A DNA stretch of 64,000 nt from CAZGCA01 sp964524145 (GCA_964524145.1 CAZGCA010000011.1:21938-85937), one strand, 5' to 3'. Positions 29,685 through 39,228 are shown, numbered from the stretch's first letter. The notes: a model not told the origin generated them from the sequence alone. Numbers and translations: made by a program.

Positions 29685-31634
29685 TTGAGAAAACTTATCG
29701 GTCAGTTGCTCATTGGCGCCGGATTCATCTCCGAGAAGGACCTTCACGAAGCGCTCGAGATGCAGAAACGGCGACGCAAGAAGGTCGGCCAATTGCTTCT
29801 CGAGATGGACAGAATCTCCGAGAACGATCTTGGGGTCACGGTTGCCACCCAGGTCGGGTCGCCGTACGTGGATCTCGACACCACTTCGCTCGAACCCCAT
29901 GTTATTGGTGCCATATCACAGGAGCTCGCCGAGTCCCACTGCCTGTTGCCGATAGCTGTCGGAGAGGATTCCATCACTGTCGCAATGGCCAACCCGGCCG
30001 ACGTCGTCGCCATAGACGATGTCCGGGCGGTGACGGGATTGCATGTCAAACCGGTGGTTGCGGCGGAATCAGCTATCAGGGAGGCCATCAGCCGATACTA
30101 CCATCTTGACCGCGAGATAAACTCGCTTATCCGGCATGTTGCCGCCGGCATGGAAGATATCGACATACTCGGCCGCGGTAGGGAACAGGAAAACCACGCT
30201 GCGGACCTTCGCGATGCGGTCGGCAGTGCGCCGGTTGTGAGGCTTGTGAATATGCTCCTCATGGATGCCGTCAGGTCGGACGCGAGCGACGTGCATATCG
30301 AGTCGGCGGAGAAATCGGTTCAGGTGAGGTACCGGATCGACGGATCGCTCATCGACAAGATGACGATACCAAAATATCTCCAGGCCATTGTCATCTCGAG
30401 GGTCAAAGTGCTGGCCGATATGGACATCGCCGAGAGGCGCAAACCTCAGGATGGAAGAATCAAGACGAGCGTTGGCGAGAGGAATGTCGATCTGCGCGTG
30501 TCCAGTCTGCCCACCCTTTATGGCGAGAAGATCGTTATCCGGATACTGGACCAATCACGTGGTGTCAGGCAGCTTGACGATGCCGGTTTCAGCAAGCGGA
30601 ATCTGACCACGTTACGGAAGCTACTGAGGCGTCCGCAAGGGATGCTGCTGGTCACGGGGCCGACGGGCAGCGGCAAGACGACGACTCTGTACGCCGCGCT
30701 TACCGAGTTGAAGGATCGGACGAAGAACATTGTTACTGTCGAAGATCCGATCGAGTACGCACTCAAAGGCATCAATCAAGTCCAGGCAAACGAGAAGGCC
30801 GGCGTCACGTTTGCAACCGCGTTGCGGTCCATCCTCCGGCAGGACCCGGACATCGTCATGCTGGGCGAGATAAGGGATCTCGAGACGGCCGAGATAGCGT
30901 TCAGGGCGTCGCTCACCGGCCATCTCGTGCTGAGCACGCTGCACACAAACGATGCCGTATCCGCCATAACGCGACTGATGGACATCGGCGTCGAGCGGTA
31001 CCTCATCGCCTCTTCTGTAATAGGTGTGGTCGCCCAACGGCTTGCGAGGATGATATGCGGCTCGTGCAAGGAGAGATACGAACCGACCGAGGCCGAGAAG
31101 TTGATCCTCGATCCCGCGCGACACACGGGCGTGACGTTTTACCGTGGCGGGGGATGCGCCAAATGCAATCAGACGGGATACCGAGGCCGGACCGCGATAG
31201 GGGAGATTCTCAGCATTGATTCGAGCGTCCGAGACGAGATCTCTGCCGGGGGCGGCGAGAGTACGATACTCGAGGTCGCGCGACGTGGCGGCATGAGAAG
31301 CATGCGCGAGGACGGGCTCGAGAAGGTTGTACAGGGCATCACAACCCTCGAGGAGGTGATACGGCTCACGCTCACCTCGGAGGATACGGAGAGCTCGTGT
31401 TCCAACTGCAAGCGACCCGTTAAGAGCGAGTTCCAGGTATGTCCGTATTGCCAGGAACAGCTCGGCCCTCACAGGTGTCACGCGTGCGGCCGAATCGTCA
31501 ACGATGACTGGTCGCTATGCCCATACTGCCGTGCGGAGTTGAAGCGTGTCCAGCCCGCAACAGGCTCAGAACCGCCACGAAGCAACCAGGTGTCAGAGGC
31601 CGCCGAACAAGGCGCTTCATTCACTATCCCGTAG
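29685..31634 (+). CDS. GspE/PilB-type assembly ATPase with C-terminal double zinc ribbon
   Basis: Cytoplasmic hexameric ATPase that powers type IV pilus extension or type II secretion. Of its 649 residues, the N-terminal MshEN-like part ('RKLIGQLLIGAGFISEKDLH') is followed by the motor with Walker A 'GPTGSGKTTTLYAAL', the Asp box 'VEDPIEYAL', Walker B 'ILRQDPDIVMLGEIRD' and the usual tetracysteine zinc site ('CGSCKERY', 'CAKCNQTGY'). Past the normal end come two extra ribbons, CxxC-x10-CxxC each ('CSNCKRPVK', 'CPYC', 'CHACGRIV', 'CPYC'), about residues 570-620. Start TTG 29685 has GGAG upstream. No other pilus or secretion genes lie nearby. Confidence 0.9.
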   Translation: MRKLIGQLLIGAGFISEKDLHEALEMQKRRRKKVGQLLLEMDRISENDLGVTVATQVGSPYVDLDTTSLEPHVIGAISQELAESHCLLPIAVGEDSITVAMANPADVVAIDDVRAVTGLHVKPVVAAESAIREAISRYYHLDREINSLIRHVAAGMEDIDILGRGREQENHAADLRDAVGSAPVVRLVNMLLMDAVRSDASDVHIESAEKSVQVRYRIDGSLIDKMTIPKYLQAIVISRVKVLADMDIAERRKPQDGRIKTSVGERNVDLRVSSLPTLYGEKIVIRILDQSRGVRQLDDAGFSKRNLTTLRKLLRRPQGMLLVTGPTGSGKTTTLYAALTELKDRTKNIVTVEDPIEYALKGINQVQANEKAGVTFATALRSILRQDPDIVMLGEIRDLETAEIAFRASLTGHLVLSTLHTNDAVSAITRLMDIGVERYLIASSVIGVVAQRLARMICGSCKERYEPTEAEKLILDPARHTGVTFYRGGGCAKCNQTGYRGRTAIGEILSIDSSVRDEISAGGGESTILEVARRGGMRSMREDGLEKVVQGITTLEEVIRLTLTSEDTESSCSNCKRPVKSEFQVCPYCQEQLGPHRCHACGRIVNDDWSLCPYCRAELKRVQPATGSEPPRSNQVSEAAEQGASFTIP

Positions 31635-31667
31635 CATGGTTCAGCCCGCTTTCCCGATACAACACGC

Positions 31668-32414
31668 TCAGGAACGGGGTTTCTTTGCAATCGCGATGAG
31701 CGATATTCCGAAGGGAAGAGGCAGAAAGGACAACACCCGGCTCTCAAGGGCGAGCAGGGCGATAAGCAGCCGGTTGAGCCATCGCGGCGGTAGAGCCAGC
31801 TCTGTTGTCGCGGGATACACTCCGCGCTTCGCCCACCCCTGGGCTAGTCTCAGCAGAAACGCGGGCGCGAACAGGAACGCCATAGTGTAACGCATGCGGA
31901 CCGGCTCGAAGCCTGCAGCCCGAAGCTTGTTGCGCAACTCCCGCGCCGAGAAACGGCGCAGGTGGTAGAGGGCCTCGTCCCTCTCGCTCCAGAGAAAACC
32001 GAACGCAGGCACCGTCACCATCAGGACGCCTCCCGCTTGGCACACGCGATGCGCTTCCTTCAGCACGGCCAGATCGTCCCTGACGTGCTCCAGGATGTCC
32101 AGGGCGGCGATAGTGTCGACGGACCCGTCCGCCAGACCGAGACATGCGGCGTCGGCTCTCACAAGGCATCGTATGTCTTTCTCTCTGCAAATCGAGAGCG
32201 CAGCCGGTGAGAGATCGGTGCCGACGGCCAGACGGCCTCTTGGCAGCGAGCAAAGCGTCCGACCGGTGCCGCAGCCGATGTCCAGAGTTCGCCCCATATT
32301 CTCGCCCAGGCAAAAGTGACGGATGGCCCACGAGCGGACGAGAGCGGTGCGCGCCACGAACCACCAGTGGTCCGCTTCCAGCGCGTCCATTTTCCTGAGT
32401 TCGGCTTCAGTCAC
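31668..32414 (-). CDS. SAM-dependent class I methyltransferase
   Basis: A 248-residue enzyme with motif I 'TLDIGCGTGRTLCSL', the acidic ribose-binding strand 'LAVGTDLSP', motif 'DTIAALDILEHVRDDLAVLK' and post-motif 'AGGVLMVTVPAF'. The C-terminal third has a hydrophobic helical stretch 'MAFLFAPAFLLRLAQGW', so it may sit at the membrane and modify a lipid or polyprenyl-linked substrate. The GTG at 32414 overlaps the glycosyltransferase stop by 8 bp; ATG 32390 is an alternative. Coupling to the polyprenyl-type glycosyltransferase suggests cell-envelope glycan work. The substrate is unknown. Confidence 0.88.
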   Translation of the reverse strand: MTEAELRKMDALEADHWWFVARTALVRSWAIRHFCLGENMGRTLDIGCGTGRTLCSLPRGRLAVGTDLSPAALSICREKDIRCLVRADAACLGLADGSVDTIAALDILEHVRDDLAVLKEAHRVCQAGGVLMVTVPAFGFLWSERDEALYHLRRFSARELRNKLRAAGFEPVRMRYTMAFLFAPAFLLRLAQGWAKRGVYPATTELALPPRWLNRLLIALLALESRVLSFLPLPFGISLIAIAKKPRS

Positions 32415-33162
32415 GGCGTTTTGGATACCGGCGACGAAGGGAAAGCAGCCCCCTGAACATGCGCACAGAATCACGCAGAAACCGAACGCGCGACTCTGCA
32501 CGGTTGCGCCACGTGACAGGTACCTCGGCGATCTGGTAACCGAGCTTCCGGGCAATGCAGAGGAGTTCGACGTCGAACTCGTAGCCGGTAGCGGTTTGTT
32601 GTTCGAGAATCTTGGCCGCGGCATCTCGACGAAAACACTTGAAACCGCACTGAGTATCGTGGATGCCCGGCAGAACGGTGAGCCTGACGAGAAGGTTGAA
32701 CGTGCGGCCGGCGTGTTCCCTTAGCCAGGATTGGCGGGGCTCCAGGTTTGATTCAGGCAAGCCGCGGGACCCGATTGCCACGTCGTACCCGTTGCGAACC
32801 TCGTCGCAGAGCTTCTCAAGCTCTTCTATCGGGGTTGACAGGTCGGCATCCGAGAACAGGATGTAGTCGCCGGTGGCTTCGAGCACGCCCGTTCGTACAG
32901 CGTATCCCTTGCCGCGGTTCGAGCCGAGCTTGACAAGGCGCACGCAGGGATGCTGCTCGGCATGCCGGGACACGATCTCCGCTGTCCCGTCTTTCGAGCC
33001 GTCGTCAACCACAATCACCTCAGGCGCGTACGGGCTGTCCGACAAGTACTTGGTGACGGTCGATAGAGTTCGCTCTATCCCCTCCGACTCGTTGAAAGCC
33101 GGAATCACCACACTTATGCGCTCGCGCTCGCGGGTGCTGTTTTCCGGGACAGTATCAGGCAT
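32407..33162 (-). CDS. GT2 glycosyltransferase, dolichyl/polyprenyl-phosphate glucosyltransferase type
   Basis: Transfers a sugar from a nucleotide donor, probably to polyprenyl phosphate. The 251-residue GT-A protein shows 'ISVVIPAFNESEGIERTL', 'EVIVVDDGSKDGTAEIV', 'SNRGKGYAVRTGVLEATGDY' and the DxD-type 'LFSDADLSTPIEEL', all as in the DPG synthase (Alg5-like) subgroup, then 'DTQCGFKCFRRDAA'. No C-terminal membrane helices are present. ATG 33162 is chosen over an upstream GTG at 33231. The methyltransferase gene overlaps its end, so the two form an operon, divergent from the GH57 gene. Confidence 0.9.
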   Translation of the reverse strand: MPDTVPENSTRERERISVVIPAFNESEGIERTLSTVTKYLSDSPYAPEVIVVDDGSKDGTAEIVSRHAEQHPCVRLVKLGSNRGKGYAVRTGVLEATGDYILFSDADLSTPIEELEKLCDEVRNGYDVAIGSRGLPESNLEPRQSWLREHAGRTFNLLVRLTVLPGIHDTQCGFKCFRRDAAAKILEQQTATGYEFDVELLCIARKLGYQIAEVPVTWRNRAESRVRFLRDSVRMFRGLLSLRRRYPKRRD

Positions 33163-33291
33163 CTGTACCTGCGTTGGGTTTCCGCAACTCACTTGTCTTT
33201 CCGTAACAGTGCGATGATACCACAAGTACACAACGTTTTCATCCCCCTGCAGGTACCACTCTGCATCGCGTGTAGAGGCACGGCGGGCTCG

Positions 33292-33321
33292 TTGACTTTC
33301 TGGGCACCACCACTATATACT
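33292..33321 (+). promoter_or_regulatory. Promoter of the GH57 gene
   Basis: TTGACT (33292-33297), 18-bp spacer and TATACT (33316-33321), 50 bp before the ATG at 33372. Confidence 0.6.
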
Positions 33322-33371
33322 AGCAGGGGTAGATTGGTGCATTCTGGTTTGATATCCAACACGAGTGGATT

Positions 33372-35057
33372 ATGGCAAAATACCTGGCATTGGTGTTGCA
33401 CTCGCACTTCCCGTACCTCATAGGTCACGGCACGTGGCCTCACGGTGTGGACTGGCTCCACGAGGGCCTCGCCGAGACTTACATTCCCCTTCTCAACACG
33501 TTCAACGACCTTTGCGACACGGGTTTGCCGCCGAAGATCACGGTGGGTATAACACCGGTTCTTGCGGAGCAGTTGTCGAGCGGTGAACTGGCCGGTAGTT
33601 TCGTCGAGTATCTTCACGTCAAACGCGACGCTGCCGTATCGGACGAGCAATGGTTTCGCGAAAACTGTGACGACCATCTCGTTAGCGTCGCACGGATGTG
33701 GGGACGTTACTACGAACAGATCGAGGACCATTTCGAGAACCGGTACGGCCGCGATATAGTCGGTGCGTTCCGCGCGCTCGAAAGCCGTGGCGCCATAGAG
33801 CTGATAACCTCCGCGGCAACGCACGGTTACCTGCCGTTGCTGGGCGAGGACGGCGCGATTCGAGCCCAGATACGGGCCGGTGTCGAGACGCACAAGCGGC
33901 GGTTCGGACGCATGCCGGCGGGTATCTGGCTGCCGGAATGTGCGTACAGACCCGCGAGGGATTGGGCCTGTCCTGTGGGCTCGTCCAGGGAGAGACGCCG
34001 TCGGCAGGGCATAGAGGAGTTTGTTGGCGAAGCCGGTCTGAAATACTTTATCGTTGACTCGCACCTTCTGGCTGGCGGCGAGCCCGTTTTCGTCTACCAC
34101 GCGCGGTTCGGTACTCCCGAACACGGTGTTGCCAAGACCGCCGGCAGCGGAAGTGATCAACCGGCCGGGAATACCCGGCATTCGCCCTATGACGTCTATC
34201 TGGCAGCCAAGGACGGCGGCCAGGGCGACGTGGCGTTCTTCACGCGGGACCCGAACACCGGTCTCCAGGTCTGGAGTGGCGAACACGGTTTCCCCGGCGA
34301 CGGCAACTACCTCGAGTTTCACAAGAAGAAGTTCCCCGGAGGGCTCCGGTACTGGCGAGTGACAGATAGCAAGGCGGACCTCGGCGACAAGCAGCCCTAC
34401 GTTCCGGAGAACGTCGAAGGCCGGCTCGAAGAGAACGCATCGCACTTCGTCGACGTGGTCGCGCATCTGCTCAAGCAAGACGACGCTTCGATCGTCACGG
34501 CACCGTTCGACGCCGAGCTGTTCGGCCACTGGTGGTTTGAGGGCCCCGCATGGCTTGCCAAAGTCGTCGAGAAGGTATATCAGCATCCGGAGATCGAAAT
34601 GGCCACCTGCTCCGAATACCTTGACACCAAGAAGAGCTTCGCGGTTGTCTCGCTCCCCGAGGGGTCCTGGGGGGACGGCGGAGAACACGCTGTGTGGCTG
34701 AACGGAGATACGGCGTGGACGTGGGAGCGCATATACGATGCTGAAGCAAAGATGAAACAGCTTGTTGCCGAACATCGCGAGGACAACGGTGCGCTCACCA
34801 GGCTGCTGCGTCAACTTGCTCGCGAACTGTTGTTGCTCGAGAGTTCCGACTGGCAGTTCCTGATTACGACCTGGTGCGCCCGCGACTACGCCGAAGAGAG
34901 GTTCCAGGAGCACTGGGAGGATTTCTCGCGGCTGTATGACGCTGCCGTTCGCCTAAAGGATTCCGGCGTAATATCGGCCGACGATGCCTGCGCGCTCACC
35001 GACTGTGAATGCAAAGACAGCGTCTTCGAGACCATAGATCTGTCGTGGTGGCTCTGA
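33372..35057 (+). CDS. GH57 family protein (alpha-glucan branching enzyme / amylase type)
   Basis: A 561-residue cytoplasmic enzyme likely acting on glycogen. The GH57 blocks are visible: 'LVLHSHFPYLIGHG' near the start, 'SAATHGYLPLL', the nucleophile block 'GIWLPECAYRPA' with the catalytic Glu, and 'APFDAELFGHWWFEGPAWL' with the acid/base Asp. Length and the 'ELFGHWWFEG' form match the branching-enzyme (DUF1957) branch better than amylopullulanase. The C-terminal helical part 'QFLITTWCARDYAEERFQEH' also matches. It has its own promoter and precedes trpS by 50 bp. Glucan branching versus alpha-amylase activity cannot be settled from sequence alone. Confidence 0.88.
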   Translation: MAKYLALVLHSHFPYLIGHGTWPHGVDWLHEGLAETYIPLLNTFNDLCDTGLPPKITVGITPVLAEQLSSGELAGSFVEYLHVKRDAAVSDEQWFRENCDDHLVSVARMWGRYYEQIEDHFENRYGRDIVGAFRALESRGAIELITSAATHGYLPLLGEDGAIRAQIRAGVETHKRRFGRMPAGIWLPECAYRPARDWACPVGSSRERRRRQGIEEFVGEAGLKYFIVDSHLLAGGEPVFVYHARFGTPEHGVAKTAGSGSDQPAGNTRHSPYDVYLAAKDGGQGDVAFFTRDPNTGLQVWSGEHGFPGDGNYLEFHKKKFPGGLRYWRVTDSKADLGDKQPYVPENVEGRLEENASHFVDVVAHLLKQDDASIVTAPFDAELFGHWWFEGPAWLAKVVEKVYQHPEIEMATCSEYLDTKKSFAVVSLPEGSWGDGGEHAVWLNGDTAWTWERIYDAEAKMKQLVAEHREDNGALTRLLRQLARELLLLESSDWQFLITTWCARDYAEERFQEHWEDFSRLYDAAVRLKDSGVISADDACALTDCECKDSVFETIDLSWWL

Positions 35058-35107
35058 CCCGGGTTGGTCGGGGCCGATTCCATCCGAACCAGTTCCGGAG
35101 AGGAGAA

Positions 35108-36097
35108 ATGGGCAAGAAGAGAGTCTTCAGCGGTATTCAACCCAGTGGACGGTTGCACATAGGCAACTACCTGGGCGCGATACATCAGTTCGTCAGGATG
35201 GTCGACGACTATGAGTGCATATTCGGTGTCGTCAACTACCACGCGCTCACGAGCCTGCACGACGGGCCGCAGTTGAGAGAGAACACCGTCAACGTGGTGA
35301 TCGATTATCTTGCCTGCGGGCTCGATCCCGAGAGGTGCATCATCATGGTACAGGCTGACGTCCCTCAACACACCGAGCTGTCGTGGCTGTTGTCTACCGT
35401 GACGCCCGTGCCGTGGCTCGAACGATGCCCCACCTACAAGGACAAGAAGCTGCAGCAGGCCAAGGACGTCAACTTCGGATTGATGAGCTACCCCGTTCTG
35501 ATGGCTGCGGATATCCTCATCTACAAGAGCGGCGCCGTGCCCGTCGGCAAAGACCAGTTGCCGCATCTCGAGCTGTGCCGGGAGATGGTGCGCGCGTTTA
35601 ATCACCGATACGGCGAGACGTTCCCCGAACCGGAAAGTCTTGTCAACGAGGAGACCGCCGTTATACTTGGCACCGACGGCCAGAAGAAGATGTCCAAGAG
35701 CGCGGGCAACATCATCGAGATGTTTCTCGAACCCGAAGAGATGAAGAAGGTCGTCATGACGATGGTGACTGACCCTCAGAAGATCCGGAAGGGCGATCCG
35801 GGCAGGCCCGACGTCTGCAACGTCTTCTCGCTGCACGGGGTCTTTTCGACTGAGCAGGTGCATGAGACCCGTGCGGGATGCGAGTCGGGCAAACTCGGTT
35901 GTGTCGAGTGTAAAGGGATTCTAGCGGCAACTATGGCCAAGTTCTTCCGGCCGATGCGTGAGAAGCGCCGTCAACTGGTGGAGCAACCGGGTTACGTCGG
36001 CGACGTGCTCGCCACCGGCGCAGCCAAGGCTCGCGAGATAGCCGAGCAGACGATGGCGGAGGTCCGCGAGAAGATGGGGCTCGCGCTTGGACTCTAG
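35108..36097 (+). CDS. trpS: Tryptophanyl-tRNA synthetase
   Basis: Charges tRNA-Trp. The 329-residue protein is the normal bacterial size. The class I signature HIGH appears as 'SGRLHIGNYLGA' and the second as 'GQKKMSKSAGN'. 'FSGIQPSG' at the N-terminus and 'LMSYPVLMAADILIYKSGAV' with 'VGKDQLPHLEL' form the Trp and adenylate pocket. ATG 35108 follows an AGGAG site; a longer frame upstream overlaps the end of the GH57 gene and is rejected. Nothing unusual. Confidence 0.97.
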   Translation: MGKKRVFSGIQPSGRLHIGNYLGAIHQFVRMVDDYECIFGVVNYHALTSLHDGPQLRENTVNVVIDYLACGLDPERCIIMVQADVPQHTELSWLLSTVTPVPWLERCPTYKDKKLQQAKDVNFGLMSYPVLMAADILIYKSGAVPVGKDQLPHLELCREMVRAFNHRYGETFPEPESLVNEETAVILGTDGQKKMSKSAGNIIEMFLEPEEMKKVVMTMVTDPQKIRKGDPGRPDVCNVFSLHGVFSTEQVHETRAGCESGKLGCVECKGILAATMAKFFRPMREKRRQLVEQPGYVGDVLATGAAKAREIAEQTMAEVREKMGLALGL

Positions 36098-36170
36098 GAG
36101 CAAACACCGGCAAAATGCCCCTGCCACCCGCGAGTATTGGGCATTGTTAGTGCTTTTGGCCGACTGACCT

Positions 36171-37379
36171 ATGCGTGCTGAACTGGTCATGATAGGCTCG
36201 GAACTTCTCCTGGGCCAGGTTGTAGACACCAACTCGTCGTTCCTTGCCAAACGTCTCGCCGAACTGGGCGTGGACCTTTTCCGAAAGACAACAGTCGGGG
36301 ACAACCTCGGCCGGATCGCGGACGTCCTGCGCGACGCGTGCGAACGTGCGGAGCTCGTTGTCGTTTCCGGCGGCCTCGGCCCGACCGAAGATGACCTCAC
36401 ACGCGAGGCCGTTGCCCGATGTTTCGACGTTGATCTTGTCTTCCACCAAGAGCTCCTGGACGAGATTCAGTGCAGGTTCAACCGGTTCGGTCGCAAGATG
36501 AGCCCGAACAACCGCCGCCAGGCACACCTGCCCGAAGGAGCTACCGTATTGCCCAACCCCATTGGGACGGCCCCGGCGTTTGTGCTCGAAGCAGGCACGA
36601 ACATCCTCGTGACGCTTCCCGGAGTGCCGGCGGAACTGAAGCTCATCTTCGATGAACACTTCGTACCGTACCTCCAAGAAAAGGGCTACGTCACCGGCGA
36701 GATCATTCGCTCGAGAGTGTTGAAGATATGCGGCGCGGGCGAATCGACTGTCGATTCGGAGGTGGGCGACCTGTTGCGATCGAGCCAGAACCCGACCGTC
36801 GGCATACTTGCGTCGCCGGGCGCCGTCACCCTCCGGATCACTGCCAAGGCGGCGAGCGACGAAGAGGTCCGGCGGATGATAGACCAAATGGAATCCGAGA
36901 TCAGAGAACGGATCGGTTGGATGATATTCGGCGGCGATGACGAGACGCTCGAAGGGGTTGTCGACAACCTCTTGGTCGAGCGCGGCCTCACGCTTGCCGT
37001 CGCTGAATCCGTATCGGGTGGGTTCATCGCCCAGCGGTTCTGCGCCTGTTCCGCAGAGTCTGTTCTGGGATCCTATGTCTCTGCCCGGGGCAACGAAATC
37101 AGGGGCATTCCCGACACGCTCGTGGCACCCGGAACAGCACAAGATATCCAACCCGCAGACGTTGCGACTTCGCTTGCAGATGCCGTACGAGGCCAACTTG
37201 GCGCAGACATCGGGCTCGCAACTGTTCAGGGTACGGACTGCTCGTTCGTGGCATGCTCGGGCAAGTTGGCAAAGACCGTGAAGCTCGGGTACTTTGGCAG
37301 AGGTGTCAGAGCGCAGCAGCTCATCGCGACCGCGTCGCTCGAGATGTTGCGAAGACTCCTTGTAGGGGCGCCGACCTGA
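36171..37379 (+). CDS. cinA: CinA family protein (competence/damage-inducible, NMN deamidase type)
   Basis: A 402-residue two-domain protein. The N-terminal MoCF/COG1058 domain has 'MIGSELLLGQVVDTNSSFLA', 'VVSGGLGPTEDDLTREAVAR' and 'TLPGVPAELKLIFDE', linked to ADP-ribose pyrophosphatase activity in the family. The C-terminal CinA/PncC domain ('LTLAVAESVSGGFIAQRF') is related to nicotinamide-nucleotide amidase, which recycles NMN. The usual E-S-C-T-G-G loop reads E-S-V-S-G-G here, so the second activity may be altered. It starts 73 bp after trpS. Confidence 0.92.
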   Translation: MRAELVMIGSELLLGQVVDTNSSFLAKRLAELGVDLFRKTTVGDNLGRIADVLRDACERAELVVVSGGLGPTEDDLTREAVARCFDVDLVFHQELLDEIQCRFNRFGRKMSPNNRRQAHLPEGATVLPNPIGTAPAFVLEAGTNILVTLPGVPAELKLIFDEHFVPYLQEKGYVTGEIIRSRVLKICGAGESTVDSEVGDLLRSSQNPTVGILASPGAVTLRITAKAASDEEVRRMIDQMESEIRERIGWMIFGGDDETLEGVVDNLLVERGLTLAVAESVSGGFIAQRFCACSAESVLGSYVSARGNEIRGIPDTLVAPGTAQDIQPADVATSLADAVRGQLGADIGLATVQGTDCSFVACSGKLAKTVKLGYFGRGVRAQQLIATASLEMLRRLLVGAPT

Positions 37380-37427
37380 GCGGAATCAGTCCCGGCGGCT
37401 CATCCTGACCGGGAACCTTCGCAACAG

Positions 37428-38294
37428 TTATTCGACGTGCTCGTGATAGTTGGGGGCTGCGTTCCCCGGTCCTTCGCCAGTGACCCACACCACCGCGTTG
37501 ACAAGCATGTTCTGGAAGACCTCGTTCGCCCACACCTCGGGGGGATGTCCCAACCCGCAATGGAACAGTCTGCCGTTTCCGAACGTGCGGCACCATATTA
37601 TCGGGTACGACGGCCTGTCATACACCTCCTGCTTCTCGCGTTCTGAGGTCGTGTCCAGCATGGCGAGCACGTGCATCGTGTCCTCGTTCACGTTCTTGTA
37701 TATGTACCACTCGTCGTTCATGCTCAGTTCAGAGGGAAACCCTGACATTGTCGGATGGTCCGGATCGACGACACGTACCGTGCCAACAAACTGCGCCCCG
37801 TGCGTCTCAAACTCTCCGCACAACATGTCGATGTACGGTTTGATCCCGCCTTCGACCCAGTCGTGGAACGTGTCCCCCGAGGTGTGCGAGCCGATAAAGC
37901 CGCCGCCGTTGCGCACGAACTCGATCAGGTCGTGCCGGCCCTGCTCGCTCATCGGCGGGTTCTTGTCGTTGCCCTCCTCGGTCAGCTCGCCCGTCGTGTA
38001 GAATAACACCAGATCATAGTTCTTGAGGTTGTCGGCGTTGACGAGACCCGCATCTTTCGTGCATGTCACGTCCCAACCGTGCATTTCGCCAAGATGAACG
38101 AGGGTTTGCTCCGCCAAACTCAGTGCTTCCCCTTCCCGTTTGATGACGTCATGCTCGAAACCGGAGGATTTTGTTAGCACAAGGATCCGCTGCTTACCCT
38201 GCGGCTGTGTCCCTGCCCCTGAAACTGCACACCTCGTAAGAACAAACGCGGTGAGACAACACAGCAACACCACCATCGCCATCAATTGCAGCAT
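37428..38294 (-). CDS. Secreted ThuA-like domain protein
   Basis: A 288-residue protein with an N-terminal hydrophobic segment 'LMAMVVLLCCLTAFVLTRC' that is a signal peptide, possibly with a lipoprotein Cys. The ThuA (class I amidotransferase-like) fold follows: 'RILVLTKSSGFEHDVI', 'YDLVLFYTTGELTEEG', 'FVRNGGGFIGSHTSGDTF', 'WYIYKN' and 'GNGRLFHCGLGHPPEVW'. ThuA proteins are abundant in Planctomycetes and occur with sugar degradation genes; the reaction is largely unknown. ATG 38294 has a very strong GGAGGAAGG site and is preferred over 38354. It is convergent with cinA. Confidence 0.9.
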   Translation of the reverse strand: MLQLMAMVVLLCCLTAFVLTRCAVSGAGTQPQGKQRILVLTKSSGFEHDVIKREGEALSLAEQTLVHLGEMHGWDVTCTKDAGLVNADNLKNYDLVLFYTTGELTEEGNDKNPPMSEQGRHDLIEFVRNGGGFIGSHTSGDTFHDWVEGGIKPYIDMLCGEFETHGAQFVGTVRVVDPDHPTMSGFPSELSMNDEWYIYKNVNEDTMHVLAMLDTTSEREKQEVYDRPSYPIIWCRTFGNGRLFHCGLGHPPEVWANEVFQNMLVNAVVWVTGEGPGNAAPNYHEHVE

Positions 38295-38491
38295 GATCCT
38301 TCCTCCTTCGACAACACTCGACGCTGTTATGGCACCATCTCGACATCGCCCCACTACGCTTTGCCGACATTATGTGCCAGACCGCCAATGTTGTCAAGTT
38401 GCGCTGTGCCGTCAAGCCGCTGTTGACAGCAGAGATATGCGAGGATTGTCCTTGGCAGGCAGTTACGGTACTGGGCCGGTGTTGGCAGGAC

Positions 38492-38935
38492 TTACCGTGC
38501 CGTCACAATGAAATTGTTACCTGGCGCGGGTGGGACCCGTTCAGCCAGAGCGGCAGGCGAACAGGCTCGACGTGCCTCTTCGGAAGCAAGAGAGGTCAGG
38601 TCCGGCACTCCGTCTTTTCGAGTAAGAAAAACAAGACCGTATCCGTTGTTGTGTGCAACTCTTTCGACAGCAAATAGAGCCCGGAGCCGGGCTTTCCTCA
38701 GCAGGATTTCCCGGCCCGTCTCAGAAAGGACCGTCTTCGTTGCCGGGTCGCGTTCTGCAAGCGAGTCGATCAGCGCCGGAAGCTCCACGCAGCCAATCTG
38801 GCCACCGGTGTCCTCGGCCTTGATCTCCGTTCCGCCGAAATGTACCAGGCACAGCCCCGCGATGACCGGGAACACACTCAACTTCCCAACGAGCCCGAAA
38901 CTCCGGGTCCAGAATCTCCTGCTGCACATTCTCAC
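38492..38935 (-). CDS. Hypothetical exported protein
   Basis: Not recognised. About 147 residues: a basic N-terminus, a hydrophobic signal-like segment 'LSVFPVIAGLCLVHFGG' and a soluble region containing 'GCVELPALIDSLAERDP' and 'LLRKARLRALFAVERVAHNN'. The GTG at 38935 follows a GGAG site seven bases upstream; ATG 38929 and GTG 38980 are alternatives. The helix-rich charged part vaguely recalls periplasmic Skp/OmpH chaperones, but that is not supported enough to name. An opposite-strand frame of similar length exists and is judged a shadow. Confidence 0.5.
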   Translation of the reverse strand: MRMCSRRFWTRSFGLVGKLSVFPVIAGLCLVHFGGTEIKAEDTGGQIGCVELPALIDSLAERDPATKTVLSETGREILLRKARLRALFAVERVAHNNGYGLVFLTRKDGVPDLTSLASEEARRACSPAALAERVPPAPGNNFIVTAR

Positions 38936-39228
38936 ACGAACACTCCCATGACTACCTTTTTGGTAAACCTCCAGTGTCACAATGAGTTATCGGCATCTTG
39001 GGGAGTTTTCTGAACATTGGGCAAGACTGCGTTGCACAACTCTGCTGGCCGGACATCGGAAACGCCTATGGATACATCGAGCGCGACACAGTAGATATGG
39101 ACGGAACCGATGTTGTAGTAGTGCTTTGGCAAGATATCCGGGCTGAGGCTCGCCCGAAGGGTTATGCGGGAAGCTGGCGCAAAATAAGCTCTCTTCCGAC
39201 TACTAGACCAACGAGGCGGGGTTGATGG

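Noticed and set aside
33189..34913. A 574-codon open frame on the minus strand
   Set aside because: It is antisense to the GH57 gene, which has all catalytic blocks; the minus frame has no recognisable motif and arises from codon bias.
38508..38951. Plus-strand 147-residue frame opposite the hypothetical exported protein
   Set aside because: No signal peptide or ribosome site, and R/S/P-rich translation; the minus frame has a signal segment and Shine-Dalgarno sequence.
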